A DNA stretch of 64,000 bases from Rhabdonatronobacter sediminivivens (GCF_013415485.1 NZ_JACBXS010000009.1:48772-112771), one strand, 5' to 3'. Shown: positions 41,622 to 50,782, counted from the first letter of the stretch. Made by a program: numbers and translations. The notes: a model not told the origin generated them from the sequence alone.

Positions 41622-42160
41622 GCGCGCTGCCCTTTGCGGCGCGCGGCATGATGCAGCGGCAGGGCAACCACGCTGCGGTCTTCCTGCATACGGGCGGCCA
41701 AGGCGGCGCGGGCGCGGCTGATACGGCTCATGATCGTTCCAGGTGGGACATCCAGCATCTGTGCCGCATCTGCATAGCTGAAGCCGCAAATGTCAACCAG
41801 CGCCAGAATATCGCGATGCGCCTTGGACAGGCGCCCGAAGGCCTGGCGCACGGCCAGCGCATTGACCACCTGATCGCCCCCCTGGCCGCTGGGCATCTGG
41901 TCTACCTCGGCCCCGTCATCGACATCGGGCAGCCGCCCGGCAGCGCGCAACCGGTCAATCCACAGATTGCGCAGGATGCGAAACAGCCAGACGCGATAAG
42001 CGGTAGGATCATCGGGGACCGAGGCCGCCGACATGGCGCGGACCATGGTGTCCTGATACAGATCCTCGGCGCTGGCGGTATCGGCGCAAAGCGCGCAGGC
42101 ATAGCCGAACAGCTGCCGCCGTGACTGCAACAGCCACGTCTGGTGGATGTCATCAAGCAT
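41618..42160 (-). CDS. ECF-type RNA polymerase sigma factor
   Basis: 180 residues. Region 2 reads LFGYACALCADTASAEDLYQDTMVRAMSAASVPDDPTAYRVWLFRILRNLWIDRLR; region 4 reads AFGRLSKAHRDILALVDICGFSYADAAQMLDVPPGTIMSRISRARAAL. These fit the alphaproteobacterial ECF26-like group. GGGAGGA lies 9 nt before ATG 42160. It pairs with the anti-sigma gene and lies upstream of sorTU, the probable target. Confidence 0.9.
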   Translation of the reverse strand: MLDDIHQTWLLQSRRQLFGYACALCADTASAEDLYQDTMVRAMSAASVPDDPTAYRVWLFRILRNLWIDRLRAAGRLPDVDDGAEVDQMPSGQGGDQVVNALAVRQAFGRLSKAHRDILALVDICGFSYADAAQMLDVPPGTIMSRISRARAALAARMQEDRSVVALPLHHAARRKGQRA

Positions 42161-42394
42161 GTCGGTGGCTCCTCCCAGCCAGCGACCGGACATGCTACCG
42201 GACGCTTCGGGAAGCTTGCCCGGCGCGGCGCGCGAAATCAAGCCCCGGGCATGTGGGCACGGCCAGGGGGCAGCGCGCCCTGCCCCGCCAGGACCACCAG
42301 CACGATTTCACCCCCAGCGCGTAGACGATCCGGGCGGGCGGCAGCACCCAGCACAGCAAACATGCGCCGGGGCGCATGGCGGACGGGCCTGTCA

Positions 42395-42865
42395 TCAGGC
42401 GCGGTGATAGGGGCTTCCGGCAAGGATCGTGGCCGCGCGGTAGATCTGTTCGGCCAGCATCACGCGGGCCAGCATATGCGGCCACACCATGCGCCCCAGC
42501 GAAAGGGTAGCATCGGCACGCGCGCGCAGGCCGGGGGCCAGACCGTCGGCGCCCCCGATCACGAAAGCCGTGTCCTGGGTGCCTTCATCGCGCCAACGGG
42601 CCAGCAGGGCGGCGAAGTCGGGCGATGTCAGCAGCTTGCCGCGTTCATCCAGCGCGATCAGCCGGGCCTGGGAGGGGATTGCGCGTTCGAGGGCTGCGCC
42701 CTCGGCCTCAGGTCCCTGGGTCTTGCGTTCATCGATCTGATGTTCGTTCAGCGGCCCCAGCGACAGCGCCCGTCCCGTCCGGTCCAGGCGCCGGGTGTAG
42801 TCATCGATCAGCGCACGTTCCGGGCCGGTGCGCAACCGTCCCACGGCGCAGATATGCAGCCGCAT
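42395..42865 (-). CDS. rlmH: 23S rRNA (pseudouridine1915-N3)-methyltransferase
   Basis: A 156-residue SPOUT methyltransferase acting on 70S ribosomes. MRLHICAVGRLRTGPERALIDDYTRRL is the RlmH start; LIALDERGKLLTSPDFAALL and FVIGGADGLAPGLRARADATLSLGRMVWPHMLARVMLAEQIYRA form the knotted AdoMet site; the C-terminus SPYHRA is diagnostic. It is coupled to rsfS by ATGA, the standard rsfS-rlmH pair. Confidence 0.97.
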   Translation of the reverse strand: MRLHICAVGRLRTGPERALIDDYTRRLDRTGRALSLGPLNEHQIDERKTQGPEAEGAALERAIPSQARLIALDERGKLLTSPDFAALLARWRDEGTQDTAFVIGGADGLAPGLRARADATLSLGRMVWPHMLARVMLAEQIYRAATILAGSPYHRA

Positions 42866-43272
42866 CAGCGGGCCGGGCGGTCGCTGCCTTCGGGCTCAAG
42901 CCACATCTTTTCCAGCTGGTAGAATTCGCGCACCTCGGGGCGGAAGATATGGACGACCACATCGCCGGTATCGACGAGCACCCAGTCGCCGATGTCCTTG
43001 CCCTCGGCCCGGGCGGTGAGGCGAAAGCGCTCCTTCAGCCGGTCCAGCAGCTTTTGTGCCATGGACGAGACCTTGCGCGACGACCGCCCCGAGGCGATGA
43101 CCATGGTATCGGCCATGGCCGTGCGCCCGCGCAGGTCGATGGTCACGATGTCTTCGGCCTTGTCGTCATCAAGCGATTGCAGCACCAGATCCAGCAGGGC
43201 GGCGCTGTCATAGGCCGCGGTGGGCTTGGGCGTGGCGGGCGCCGCAGTTGCGGCGGTATCGATCTGTGACAG
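42865..43272 (-). CDS. rsfS: Ribosome silencing factor, apparent non-AUG start
   Basis: A 135-residue factor that binds ribosomal protein uL14 and blocks subunit joining under starvation. Core: LLDLVLQSLDDDKAEDIVTIDLRGRTAMADTMVIASGRSSRKVSSMAQKLLDRLKE, then GDWVLVDTGDVVVHIFRPEVREFYQLEKMW. No ATG, GTG or TTG in frame carries a Shine-Dalgarno. AGGAGG (43286-43281) is followed at 5 nt by ATT (43275) and at 8 nt by CTG (43272), so one of these is the likely start. A GTG at 43185 would delete the conserved LLDLV. An in-frame TAG lies upstream near 43306. Confidence 0.9.
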   Translation of the reverse strand: MSQIDTAATAAPATPKPTAAYDSAALLDLVLQSLDDDKAEDIVTIDLRGRTAMADTMVIASGRSSRKVSSMAQKLLDRLKERFRLTARAEGKDIGDWVLVDTGDVVVHIFRPEVREFYQLEKMWLEPEGSDRPAR

Positions 43273-43494
43273 AATACTGTCCTCCTGAGCGCTGTGACCC
43301 CTCTAAAATAGCATCGCGCGGGCATGATCTCAACCATCGGCACGGGGCGAATCCGCCATGCGCGCCGATTTGCCGAAACGCGCCGCCTTCGGTCCGCGGG
43401 CACCACAGGGCGCCTGTGTCACCGGTTGTCCGGATGGCGGCGGATGGGATGATCCCTCTGGCGGACCGCGCGGTCGCCGCGCGACGGGCAATCG

Positions 43495-44070
43495 CTATCC
43501 CGCATCCCAGCCGACGACACGCAGATCAGGCCAGTGGACCCGCCATTTCGCCACTTTCGCCTCGTATATCCCGCGCGTGATCAGGCGCTTGTTGGGCCGC
43601 ACCACACCGGCGAACAGATCGCCCAGCCCAAAGGTTGCATGGATCTCGCACCCATGCGGCCCGGGTCGCATACCGATGGTGGTGGCGGTTGTCGGAAAGG
43701 TATCGATTGCATCGACGGCGGAGCTGTAGGGCCTGATCTGAAAGCCGAACCGCGCCGCATACCAGAGGTGGACACGCGCTTCGTTCTTGACGTCCATCCA
43801 GATGCCAAGGTCCGGAAACAGCGCCCGTATCCGCTCTGCATGGGCCTGCTCGCCGGATAGGCTCAGGTCGGTCGGATCGAAGTATATCAGGTCGATATCC
43901 GAGATGCCGTGCATGCCGGGCAGTCCGAAGCGCGCGTTCCACACCGTCTGCGCCAGGCACCCTGCGACCAACCAGCATTGCGGAAGCTGCAAGTGGTGCC
44001 ACCCCTGCCAGACTGCGTTTACGGCAGGGTTCTTGAGGACCGTGGTTTCAAGGCAGGTTCGGGACGTCAT
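43495..44070 (-). CDS. Nucleotidyltransferase family protein (COG3575-like)
   Basis: 191 residues. The minimal nucleotidyltransferase pattern is visible: WLVAGCLAQTVWNARFG, then ISDIDLIYFDPTDLS (the D-x-D metal pair), ALFPDLGIWMDVKNEARVHLWY (third Asp), and the C-terminal RPYSSAVDAIDTFPTTATTIG and NKRLITRGIYEAKVAKWRVHWP. This resembles the DUF925/COG3575 family; the substrate is unknown. ATG 44070 is used, with AGAGG upstream. It stands alone between hrpB and rsfS. Confidence 0.85.
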   Translation of the reverse strand: MTSRTCLETTVLKNPAVNAVWQGWHHLQLPQCWLVAGCLAQTVWNARFGLPGMHGISDIDLIYFDPTDLSLSGEQAHAERIRALFPDLGIWMDVKNEARVHLWYAARFGFQIRPYSSAVDAIDTFPTTATTIGMRPGPHGCEIHATFGLGDLFAGVVRPNKRLITRGIYEAKVAKWRVHWPDLRVVGWDAG

Positions 44071-44187
44071 GGTCAGCCTCTTGCGCCTGATGTCCCGGGC
44101 CGGATCTGCGCCGCCGGGGCATGAGTTTCGAGGAGGCAAAAAGCGCCCCATGCGACGGGTGCGGGACATCGGTGATATTGGCGCATG

Positions 44188-46650
44188 TCAGCGCCCACGG
44201 GGCTTGGCACGCAGGGTGGGGTCGGCCTGGGTGGGGTCTTCGGGCCAGGGGTGGCGGGGGTAGCGGGCGCGCATGTCCTTGCGGACCTCGGCATAGCTGG
44301 AGGCCCAGAACCCCGGCAGATCCATGGTCACCTGCACCGGACGGCGGGCGGGCGACAGAAGCGTGATCTTCAGCGGCTGGCGGTCGGGGCCAACACAGGG
44401 GTGGGTGGTGACGCCGAACAGCTCCTGCACGCGGACCTCGATCGCGGGGGTGGCTTCGCTGTAGTCGATGGGCAGGCGATGGCCCAGCGGGGTGGTGAAC
44501 TGCGCCGGCGCCAGACGGTCCAGAAGCTGGCGCTGGTCATGGTCCAGCATGGCCTGCAGCGCAGGCAGCAGGTCCAGCGCGCGGAGGCTGTCAGCATCGC
44601 GGCAGGTGCCCAGCCAGGGGGCGAGCCAGTCGTCCACGCGCTCCAGCAGCGCGGGTTCGGACATGTCCGGCAGATCGCAGCCCTGCCCGTGCAGCAGCGC
44701 CACCCGCGCCATCAGGCGCCGCGCAGGGTCCGAGAGCGGCAGGCCCAGGTCGCGCACCCCTTCGGCGGCGGCGGCGGCGATGGCCTCGGGCGGGGCGTCA
44801 TGCCAGATGCGGTCCTGCAGCACCAGCGCGCCCAGGCGCTCCTGCTGGCGGGCCTCGACCCGGCGGTGACGGCGGGACCAGGCGCAATGATCGGCCCAGT
44901 GGATACGCTCGGCGTAAAGGTCGCGCAGGGTGGATTCGGTCAGGGTGGCGGCCTGGCGGATGCGGGCCTCGCGCCCGGCGCCGTCCAGGTCGGTGGCAAC
45001 GATCAGGCGGGCATTGGCAAGCGGGTCATCGGGCGGCAGCGCGGCGCCCCGCCCGCCACTGAGCAGATAGCGCGGCGCCTCGCCCTTGCGGCGCAGGCCG
45101 ATGCGGTCCGGATAGGCCAGCGCCGCAAGGGCACCGGGGGGCAGTGGCTCGGCGGGTCGGGCAGCGCCGCGGATGACGCGGCGCAGGCGCTGCGCTTCGG
45201 TTCGGGCGGTTTCGATGGCGCCGCGGTCGGCAGTCCAGGGGTGGCGGTCGGCAAAGCCGCGCGGATCGCGCAGCGCGGACAGCCGCAGGTCCAGATCCAC
45301 GGGGGCGCTGCCGCGCAGCGGGTCACGCCCGGCCAGAAGGGCGGCCAGATCGGCGGCGGGGGCCCCGCCCTGCAACAGCATATGCGCCAGCCGCGGATGC
45401 AGGGGCAGCCTGGCCATGGCCTGCCCATGGGGGGTGATCCGCCCTGCGTGGTCCAGCGCGCCCAACATCTGCAGCAGCGCGCGGGCCTCGGCCAGGGCGG
45501 CGGCGGGCGGCGGGGTGAGGAAGCGCAGCGCATCCCCCCCGCCCCATGCGGCAAGGTCCAGCGCAAGCCCCGCCAGATCGGCAGCCTCGATCTCGGCCGG
45601 GGGGAACGCGGGCAGCGCACCTTCCTGCGCGCGCGCCCACATGCGGAAACAAACGCCCGGCGCCACCCGCCCCGCCCGGCCCCGGCGCTGGTCAGCCTCG
45701 GCCCGGCTGACCGGTTCGGTGACCAGCCGCGACATGCCCGAGCCCGGATCAAACCGCGCCCGCCGCGCCCGGCCGCAATCGACCACAACGCGGATATCCT
45801 CGATCGTCAGCGAGGTTTCGGCAATAGCCGTGGCCAGCACCAGCTTGCGCCCCTGCGCCGCCGGAGCGATGGCGGCGCGCTGGTCGCGCAGCGGCATGGC
45901 GCCGAAGAGCATGTGGAGATGCGTATCGGCAGGGAGCGCGCCTTGCAGGCGGGTGGCGACTCGGCGAATCTCGCCCTCGCCGGGCAAGAAGGCCAGCAGG
46001 CCGCCGCTGGTGCTGACAAGCGCATCGGTGATGAGGGCGGACGCCGCGGCATCAAGGCGCTGGCCGGGCGGTTGGGGGCGGTCCAGCCAGCGGGTCTCGA
46101 CCGGATAGGCGCGGCCTTCGGCGGTGAGGACCGGCGCGTCCTCCATCAGGGCGGCGACGGGGGCGGCTTCGAGCGTGGCCGACATGACCAGCAACTGCAG
46201 GTCCGGGCGCAGGATGGCGCGGGCCTCCCACGCCAGGGCCAGGCCCAGGTCGGCCTGAAGCGAGCGTTCGTGGAATTCATCGAAGATAATGGCGCCGACG
46301 CCGGGAAGGTCAGGGTCGGACTGGAGCATCCGCGTCAGGATGCCTTCGGTGACGACCTCGATCCGGGTGCGGGCCGAAACGGCGGCCTCGCCCCGGATCC
46401 GGTAGCCGACGCGCTCACCCGGCGGCTCACCCAGCAGCGCGGCCATGTGCTCCGCCGCAGCACGCGCCGCCAGGCGGCGGGGCTCGAGCAGGATGATCCG
46501 GCCGTGGATATCGGGCAGAAGCGCAAGCGGAACGCGGGTGGTCTTGCCCGCCCCCGGCGGGGCCTGAAGCACGGCACGCCCGTGGTGCAGAAGCGCTGCA
46601 CGCAGGGCGGGGAGGATGGCATCAACCGGAAGCGGAGACAGAGGGCGCAT
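44188..46650 (-). CDS. hrpB: ATP-dependent helicase HrpB
   Basis: An 820-residue DEAH-box RNA helicase-like protein. Walker A VLQAPPGAGKTTRVPLALL, motif Ia LLEPRRLAARAAAEHMA, DEAH variant IIFDEFHERSLQADLGLAL, motif III VMSATLEA, and motif VI TEPVSRAEADQRRGRAGRVAPGVCFRMW are all present. They are followed by the HA2-like region and the HrpB C-terminal domain (HRLPIDYSEATPAIEVRVQELFG). Length matches the family. ATG 46650 gives the conserved MRPLSPLPVDAILPALRAAL start. Substrate and role are poorly defined in the family. Confidence 0.96.
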   Translation of the reverse strand: MRPLSPLPVDAILPALRAALLHHGRAVLQAPPGAGKTTRVPLALLPDIHGRIILLEPRRLAARAAAEHMAALLGEPPGERVGYRIRGEAAVSARTRIEVVTEGILTRMLQSDPDLPGVGAIIFDEFHERSLQADLGLALAWEARAILRPDLQLLVMSATLEAAPVAALMEDAPVLTAEGRAYPVETRWLDRPQPPGQRLDAAASALITDALVSTSGGLLAFLPGEGEIRRVATRLQGALPADTHLHMLFGAMPLRDQRAAIAPAAQGRKLVLATAIAETSLTIEDIRVVVDCGRARRARFDPGSGMSRLVTEPVSRAEADQRRGRAGRVAPGVCFRMWARAQEGALPAFPPAEIEAADLAGLALDLAAWGGGDALRFLTPPPAAALAEARALLQMLGALDHAGRITPHGQAMARLPLHPRLAHMLLQGGAPAADLAALLAGRDPLRGSAPVDLDLRLSALRDPRGFADRHPWTADRGAIETARTEAQRLRRVIRGAARPAEPLPPGALAALAYPDRIGLRRKGEAPRYLLSGGRGAALPPDDPLANARLIVATDLDGAGREARIRQAATLTESTLRDLYAERIHWADHCAWSRRHRRVEARQQERLGALVLQDRIWHDAPPEAIAAAAAEGVRDLGLPLSDPARRLMARVALLHGQGCDLPDMSEPALLERVDDWLAPWLGTCRDADSLRALDLLPALQAMLDHDQRQLLDRLAPAQFTTPLGHRLPIDYSEATPAIEVRVQELFGVTTHPCVGPDRQPLKITLLSPARRPVQVTMDLPGFWASSYAEVRKDMRARYPRHPWPEDPTQADPTLRAKPRGR

Positions 46651-46760
46651 GGCGGTGGTATCGCAAAGGGATGCGGAAAACGCCAGAGTTTCGGAACGCC
46701 TCCGGCCAGTCGAAAGGCGGAGCGCGCGAAACGCGCGCAAGCCGTCTGGCACTGCGTGCG

Positions 46761-46830
46761 GTGGGGGGCGCTGCCCCCGTCCCCGCGGGGCGCGGGGACT
46801 CCCCCGGGATATTTGCGCAAGGATGAAAGA
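46761..46830. repeat. GC-rich intergenic palindromic repeat
   Basis: Consists of a GGGGGCGCTGCCCCC hairpin, a second stem (CCCCGCGGGGCGCGGGG) and the tail CCCCGGGATATTTGCGCAAGGATGAA. I recognise this general pattern as a dispersed intergenic repeat of Rhodobacteraceae. A degenerate tail copy seems present at 22854-22885. It lies in the 271-bp gap between hrpB and the EamA gene, where I see no gene, and may serve as a terminator. Confidence 0.5.
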
Positions 46831-46921
46831 GGCAGGCGCTGCAACAAGTTCGCGCCCGGGCCGCATCGGGGTGGGTGGGCGGGAGATGCGGCCCGGGCGC
46901 GCCGGGCAGGGGCGCGCGGAA

Positions 46922-47827
46922 TCAACCCGTGGCCGGGGCCGGGGGCGGCGCTTCATCCTTGAGCAGCAGCGCAAGGGCGATGATGCTGAGGCCGATGCCG
47001 GGCAGGACCAGTGCGGTGGGCAGGCCGTGGCCCAGCGCCAGTTCCCACAGGATGATCCAGCTGGGGGTCAGGTAGGTATAGGCCATTACCTTGGAGGACG
47101 GCAGGACCTGGGCTGCGTATTGCAGCAGGAAGAAGGTGACTGCGCTGGCGAAAATGGCGGTGTAGAGGATGGTCCACCAGACCAGGGTGGGGAGTGCGGT
47201 CCAGTCGGTTTCAAGCAGCGGGCGCAGACCCGCCAGCCCAAGCACGAGGCAGCAGGCGAGGTTGACATATGTTGTGACCACCAATGCGGGTTCGCCGCGG
47301 TGGAGCTTGCGCAGCATCGGGATGAAGAGGGCATGGGCGATGCAGCCGGTGAAATAGATTGCCTCGCCACGCCCCGGATCAAAGCTCAGCACTGCGCCGA
47401 GGTCGGCGCGGAAGATGACCCAGAGGGCCCCGGCCGCGCCAATGGCCAGTGCCAGCACCATGCGTGGCGTCATGCCCTGGCGCAACAGCAGCCAGGCGAA
47501 GCCGGCGGTGATGAGCGGGGTCAGCGTAAAGATGGCGCCTGCCGAAACCGGGGGCGCGGTCTTCAGTCCTTCGAACATCAAGGCGAAATAAATGGAAAAG
47601 GTTCCGCCCAGCAGCAGGTAGCGCCATGGCGCCAGGACATGGGCACGCCGAAAGCCCGGACCAAGCGCCACCAGCACCAGAAGCACCCCGGCAGCGATGG
47701 CAAAGCGCACGGCGTTCAGGACCGTGGGGGCAAGGTCATTGGCGACCAGTGCTCCGAGGCTGAAGGATCCCGCCACGAGAGCCGAGAACCCCAGCATCGC
47801 CAGGTGCCCGCGGGCGGCCGGTGGCAT
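46922..47827 (-). CDS. EamA/DMT-family transporter
   Basis: A 301-residue inner-membrane protein with about 10 transmembrane segments in two EamA repeats (for example LAMLGFSALVAGSFSLGALVAND, ALVVTTYVNLACCLVLGLAGL). The hallmark second-repeat ends are present: AGAIFTLTPLITAGFAWLLLRQ and VMAYTYLTPSWIILWELALG. Drug or metabolite exporters of this class are usually for amino acids or related compounds; the substrate is not readable. ATG 47827 follows the LysR stop by 8 nt, so the two are co-transcribed. Confidence 0.9.
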   Translation of the reverse strand: MPPAARGHLAMLGFSALVAGSFSLGALVANDLAPTVLNAVRFAIAAGVLLVLVALGPGFRRAHVLAPWRYLLLGGTFSIYFALMFEGLKTAPPVSAGAIFTLTPLITAGFAWLLLRQGMTPRMVLALAIGAAGALWVIFRADLGAVLSFDPGRGEAIYFTGCIAHALFIPMLRKLHRGEPALVVTTYVNLACCLVLGLAGLRPLLETDWTALPTLVWWTILYTAIFASAVTFFLLQYAAQVLPSSKVMAYTYLTPSWIILWELALGHGLPTALVLPGIGLSIIALALLLKDEAPPPAPATG

Positions 47828-47835
47828 CCGCCGCG

Positions 47836-48693
47836 TCACCGCAGGACGGCCTTGATCGCCTTGATCGTGGCCTGCACTTTCGGAGTTCGGTGCAGGTCCA
47901 TATGGGTGACCAGCCACAGTGGCACCGCCCAGTCCGGGCGCGGCGGCAGCACCTGCTCCAGATCCGGCGGGGCTTCATCGGCAAAGACGAAGCCGAGGCC
48001 CAGGCCCGCGCGCAGGGCGGCGAGCTTGTCTTCGGGGGCGGTCACGGTGATGGCGGTGGTGCTGTCGGGCACCACGCCGGACAGCCAGACCGAGAACGGC
48101 GCGCGCATTTCGGTGCGCACGAAAGCATGGGCCGCAAGCTGGGCTTCGGTTTCGGGGCGGCCGTGACGGTCCAGATAGGCGGGCGCGCCGTAAAGCGCCA
48201 CTTGCCGGGTGCAGAGCGGCTGGACCACGTTATCGGGTTCCTGCGGGCGGGCCCCGGCGCGGATGGCGACATGGGCCTCGCCGTATTCCAGGCGCAGGAC
48301 GCGGGTATCGGTCAGGTAATGCAGGCGCAGGCCGGGATGGGCCCGGCGCAACGCGGCAAGCGCGGGCATCAGCATCGGTGCCAGCAGCGGCAGCGAGGTC
48401 ACGGTCAGATCGCCTGTCATCGCATCGCCGCCGCCCGTCAGCCGCGCGGCCAGCTGGGCGAATTGCTCATCCGTGGTCTGGCCGACCTTCATCAGCATGG
48501 TGCCGGCCTCGGTCGGGGTGTAGCCGCGGGCGTGGCGCTGGAAGAGCTTCACGCCCAGGCGTTGCTCCAGCGCGTCCACATGGCGGATGACGGTGGCGTG
48601 ATGGACGCCCAGCGCCTCGGCCGCGCCGCTGACGGTGCCGGCGCGGGCAACGTGATAGGCGGTGCGCAATTCGTCCCAGTTTTCAAATGCCAT
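47836..48693 (-). CDS. LysR-family transcriptional regulator
   Basis: 285 residues. N-terminal winged HTH: NWDELRTAYHVARAGTVSGAAEALGVHHATVIRHVDALEQRLGVKLFQRHARGYTPTEAG. This is followed by a LysR-type effector domain (LTVTSLPLLAPMLMPALAALRRAHPGLRLHYL, LCTRQVALYGAPAYLDRHGRP). The Val-His-His recognition helix is like the Bvg/YdhB-like group. It probably controls the downstream EamA transporter gene, with which it forms an operon; effector unknown. Confidence 0.93.
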   Translation of the reverse strand: MAFENWDELRTAYHVARAGTVSGAAEALGVHHATVIRHVDALEQRLGVKLFQRHARGYTPTEAGTMLMKVGQTTDEQFAQLAARLTGGGDAMTGDLTVTSLPLLAPMLMPALAALRRAHPGLRLHYLTDTRVLRLEYGEAHVAIRAGARPQEPDNVVQPLCTRQVALYGAPAYLDRHGRPETEAQLAAHAFVRTEMRAPFSVWLSGVVPDSTTAITVTAPEDKLAALRAGLGLGFVFADEAPPDLEQVLPPRPDWAVPLWLVTHMDLHRTPKVQATIKAIKAVLR

Positions 48694-48776
48694 GGTGCGG
48701 ATCCTGGACGGTTTCGGGCAAGGGCCCCTGCCCCCGGGTATCCCGCGCTTTCGCCGGGGGTGCAAGCGTTGCGCCG

Positions 48777-49592
48777 TCAGGGCGCGCCTTCGTCGCTGGC
48801 GCGGAAGCGCTCGGCCGGGTCCTCGCCCGCCGGGATGGGCACGGCGCGGCCATGGGCGGCCCATTCCTGCGCCAGGGCGGCGCGCTCCAGCTCCAGCAGG
48901 GTGGCCAGGTCCTGCACGCGGGGTGCGCCGGGCTGGCGCAGATGCTGCAGCAGCCGGTGGGAATGAAGGATCACCGGCACCAGATCCGCCGGTTCGGCCG
49001 CGTCCAGCACCGTCAGGCGGCGCATGTTGTATTCCGGCGCCAGCACATGGTAGCGCAGGTCGCTGTCCCACAGCAGGTCGCGGAAGGCGGGCTGGTCACG
49101 CCCGCCGCCCTGCGCCACCCAGGCCGCGCCCCAGGCGTCGAAGAATGCGGCCATGGCCGAAGAGTGGCGATAGAGCAGCACCCCGGTGTTGAACTGCGGA
49201 AAGGCATAAGGCAGCTGGTATCGGTCGCCCTGGCGGATCAGGCGCGAGGCCCGGCGCACATCATGGGCCACCGCCAGATCGAACCGGTCGAGCAGCCGGA
49301 ACAGATCGGCCAGCGGCGCCAGCACCAGCGTATCGCAATCCAGAAACAGGGTCCGGTCAAAGCGGCTGCGGGCCATGCAGGCGATCTTGTCGCGCTGGCC
49401 TTCGGGCGGCAGGGGGTGGACCTGATCGAACAGCCCTCCGGGCGCGGGCTGGTCGGTGTAAAGGTCGATGGGCAGGGCATCATGCTGCGCGCGCAGAGTG
49501 CGGGCCGAGGCCACGGCCAGATCCAGATAGCCCGCCCCGCGCGCGACATAGACAACGCCAGCGTCAGGGGCGGTCATGTCAGGGGCGCTCAT
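48777..49592 (-). CDS. Glycosyltransferase, GT8-like
   Basis: 271 residues. N-terminal [36 protein letters not shown], then [35 protein letters not shown] with a D-x-D (DCD) metal site, and [28 protein letters not shown]. This is the GT-A fold of family-8-like enzymes. The acceptor is unknown. ATG 49592 overlaps the fmt stop (ATGA), so it is the last gene of the def-fmt operon, which is an unusual place for a glycosyltransferase. Confidence 0.82.
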   Translation of the reverse strand: MSAPDMTAPDAGVVYVARGAGYLDLAVASARTLRAQHDALPIDLYTDQPAPGGLFDQVHPLPPEGQRDKIACMARSRFDRTLFLDCDTLVLAPLADLFRLLDRFDLAVAHDVRRASRLIRQGDRYQLPYAFPQFNTGVLLYRHSSAMAAFFDAWGAAWVAQGGGRDQPAFRDLLWDSDLRYHVLAPEYNMRRLTVLDAAEPADLVPVILHSHRLLQHLRQPGAPRVQDLATLLELERAALAQEWAAHGRAVPIPAGEDPAERFRASDEGAP

Positions 49593-50503
49593 GTCAGCCG
49601 CGCCCCCGGTTCCAGCGCCAGCCCCAGCAGCAATTCCGCCGCCGCCATGGGGCGTTTGCCCGCGCGCTGGGCCTCGGTCACCTCGACCGCGCCGGTGCCG
49701 CAGGCCACCACCAGCCGTCCGCGCCCGGCGTCCAGAACCGTGCCCGGCGCGCCCGTGCCCTCGGCCAGAGCCGAACGCAGCAGCTTCAGCCGCCCGCCCG
49801 GGGTCTCGCACCAGGCGCCGGGAAAGGGTGAAAGCGCGCGGATCTGGCGGTCCACCTGCTGCGCCGGACGGGTCCAGTCGATGCGGGCCTCGGCCTTGTC
49901 GATCTTGTCGGCATAGGTGACGCCGGTTTCGGGCTGCGGCTGGGGGGTCAGATCGGGCAGGCGCGCAAGGGCCTCGACAATCGCCTCGGCCCCCATTGCG
50001 GCCAGACGGTCATGCAGATCGCCGGTGGTGTCCTGCGCGCCGATGGGGGTGGTGCGGCGCAGCAGGACGGGACCGGTGTCCAGCCCTTCCTCCATCGCCA
50101 TGATGCAGATGCCGGTTTCGGTGTCGCCCGCCTGCACCGCGCGGTGAATCGGCGCCGCCCCGCGCCAGCGCGGCAGGAGCGAGGCATGGATGTTCAGGCA
50201 CCCGTGGCGCGGCGCTTTCAGGATCAGCCGCGGCAGGATCAGCCCATAGGCCACGACCACCGCAACATCGGCCTGCAAGGCGATGAAATCATTCTCAATC
50301 ATGCCATGGCGCAGGGTGATCGGGTGCCAGACCTGCAGGCCCAGTTCCTGGGCCCGCTGATGCACCGGGGAGGGGCGCTTGCCCTTGCCCCGCCCCGCCG
50401 GGCGCGGGGGCTGGGTGTAGACGGCGGCGACCTCATGCGCGGCGGCCACGGCCTCCAGCGCCGGAACGGAAAACGCCGGCGTGCCCATGAAGATCACCCG
50501 CAT
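49589..50503 (-). CDS. fmt: Methionyl-tRNA formyltransferase
   Basis: A 304-residue enzyme that formylates initiator Met-tRNA with 10-formyl-[43 protein letters not shown] is the family start. The catalytic core is [48 protein letters not shown]. The C-terminal OB-like domain has [22 protein letters not shown] 50503 is used; an in-frame GTG two codons earlier is also possible. It is downstream of three def genes. Confidence 0.96.
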   Translation of the reverse strand: MRVIFMGTPAFSVPALEAVAAAHEVAAVYTQPPRPAGRGKGKRPSPVHQRAQELGLQVWHPITLRHGMIENDFIALQADVAVVVAYGLILPRLILKAPRHGCLNIHASLLPRWRGAAPIHRAVQAGDTETGICIMAMEEGLDTGPVLLRRTTPIGAQDTTGDLHDRLAAMGAEAIVEALARLPDLTPQPQPETGVTYADKIDKAEARIDWTRPAQQVDRQIRALSPFPGAWCETPGGRLKLLRSALAEGTGAPGTVLDAGRGRLVVACGTGAVEVTEAQRAGKRPMAAAELLLGLALEPGARLT

Positions 50504-50533
50504 GGCCACCGCCCCCCGCTGCCCGCGCCCCGG

Positions 50534-50782
50534 TCAGTCAAGCTTTGGCCCGTCCGCGGGCAGCATGTGGCAGGCGCAGCCGAACCCATGGCCGCAGCCG
50601 AAATCCACCCCGCGCGGGTCGCACTGGGCCGCAGCCTCGGGGAAGGCCGAGGCCAGCGCGGCCAGCGCCGAGGCCGACAGCGCCATGACCGCCAGCCCCG
50701 CGATGGGCAGCGCGGCGGCGCCCGCCTGTTTCCAGCGGTCGGCGGGGGTGTTGAGTGCGATTGCCTTGGCCTTGCGGGGCAT
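50534..50782 (-). CDS. Small membrane protein with Cys-rich tail
   Basis: 82 residues: a basic N-terminus (MPRKAKAIALNTPADRWKQ), one transmembrane helix (AAALPIAGLAVMALSASALAAL, about 23-45), then a short tail CDPRGVDFGCGHGFGCACHML with four Cys and two His, which could bind a metal. No family recognised. GGAGG sits 7 nt before ATG 50782. It lies between the degenerate third deformylase and fmt on the same strand. Confidence 0.65.
   Translation of the reverse strand: MPRKAKAIALNTPADRWKQAGAAALPIAGLAVMALSASALAALASAFPEAAAQCDPRGVDFGCGHGFGCACHMLPADGPKLD

Noticed and set aside
42195..42485. Minus-strand frames between the ECF sigma gene and rlmH
   Set aside because: Cys/Trp/Arg-rich, without ribosome-binding sites, and overlapping rlmH; treated as noncoding leader of the sigma operon.
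44185..46962. 925-codon plus-strand frame opposite hrpB
   Set aside because: Antisense shadow of HrpB with low-complexity composition and no motif.
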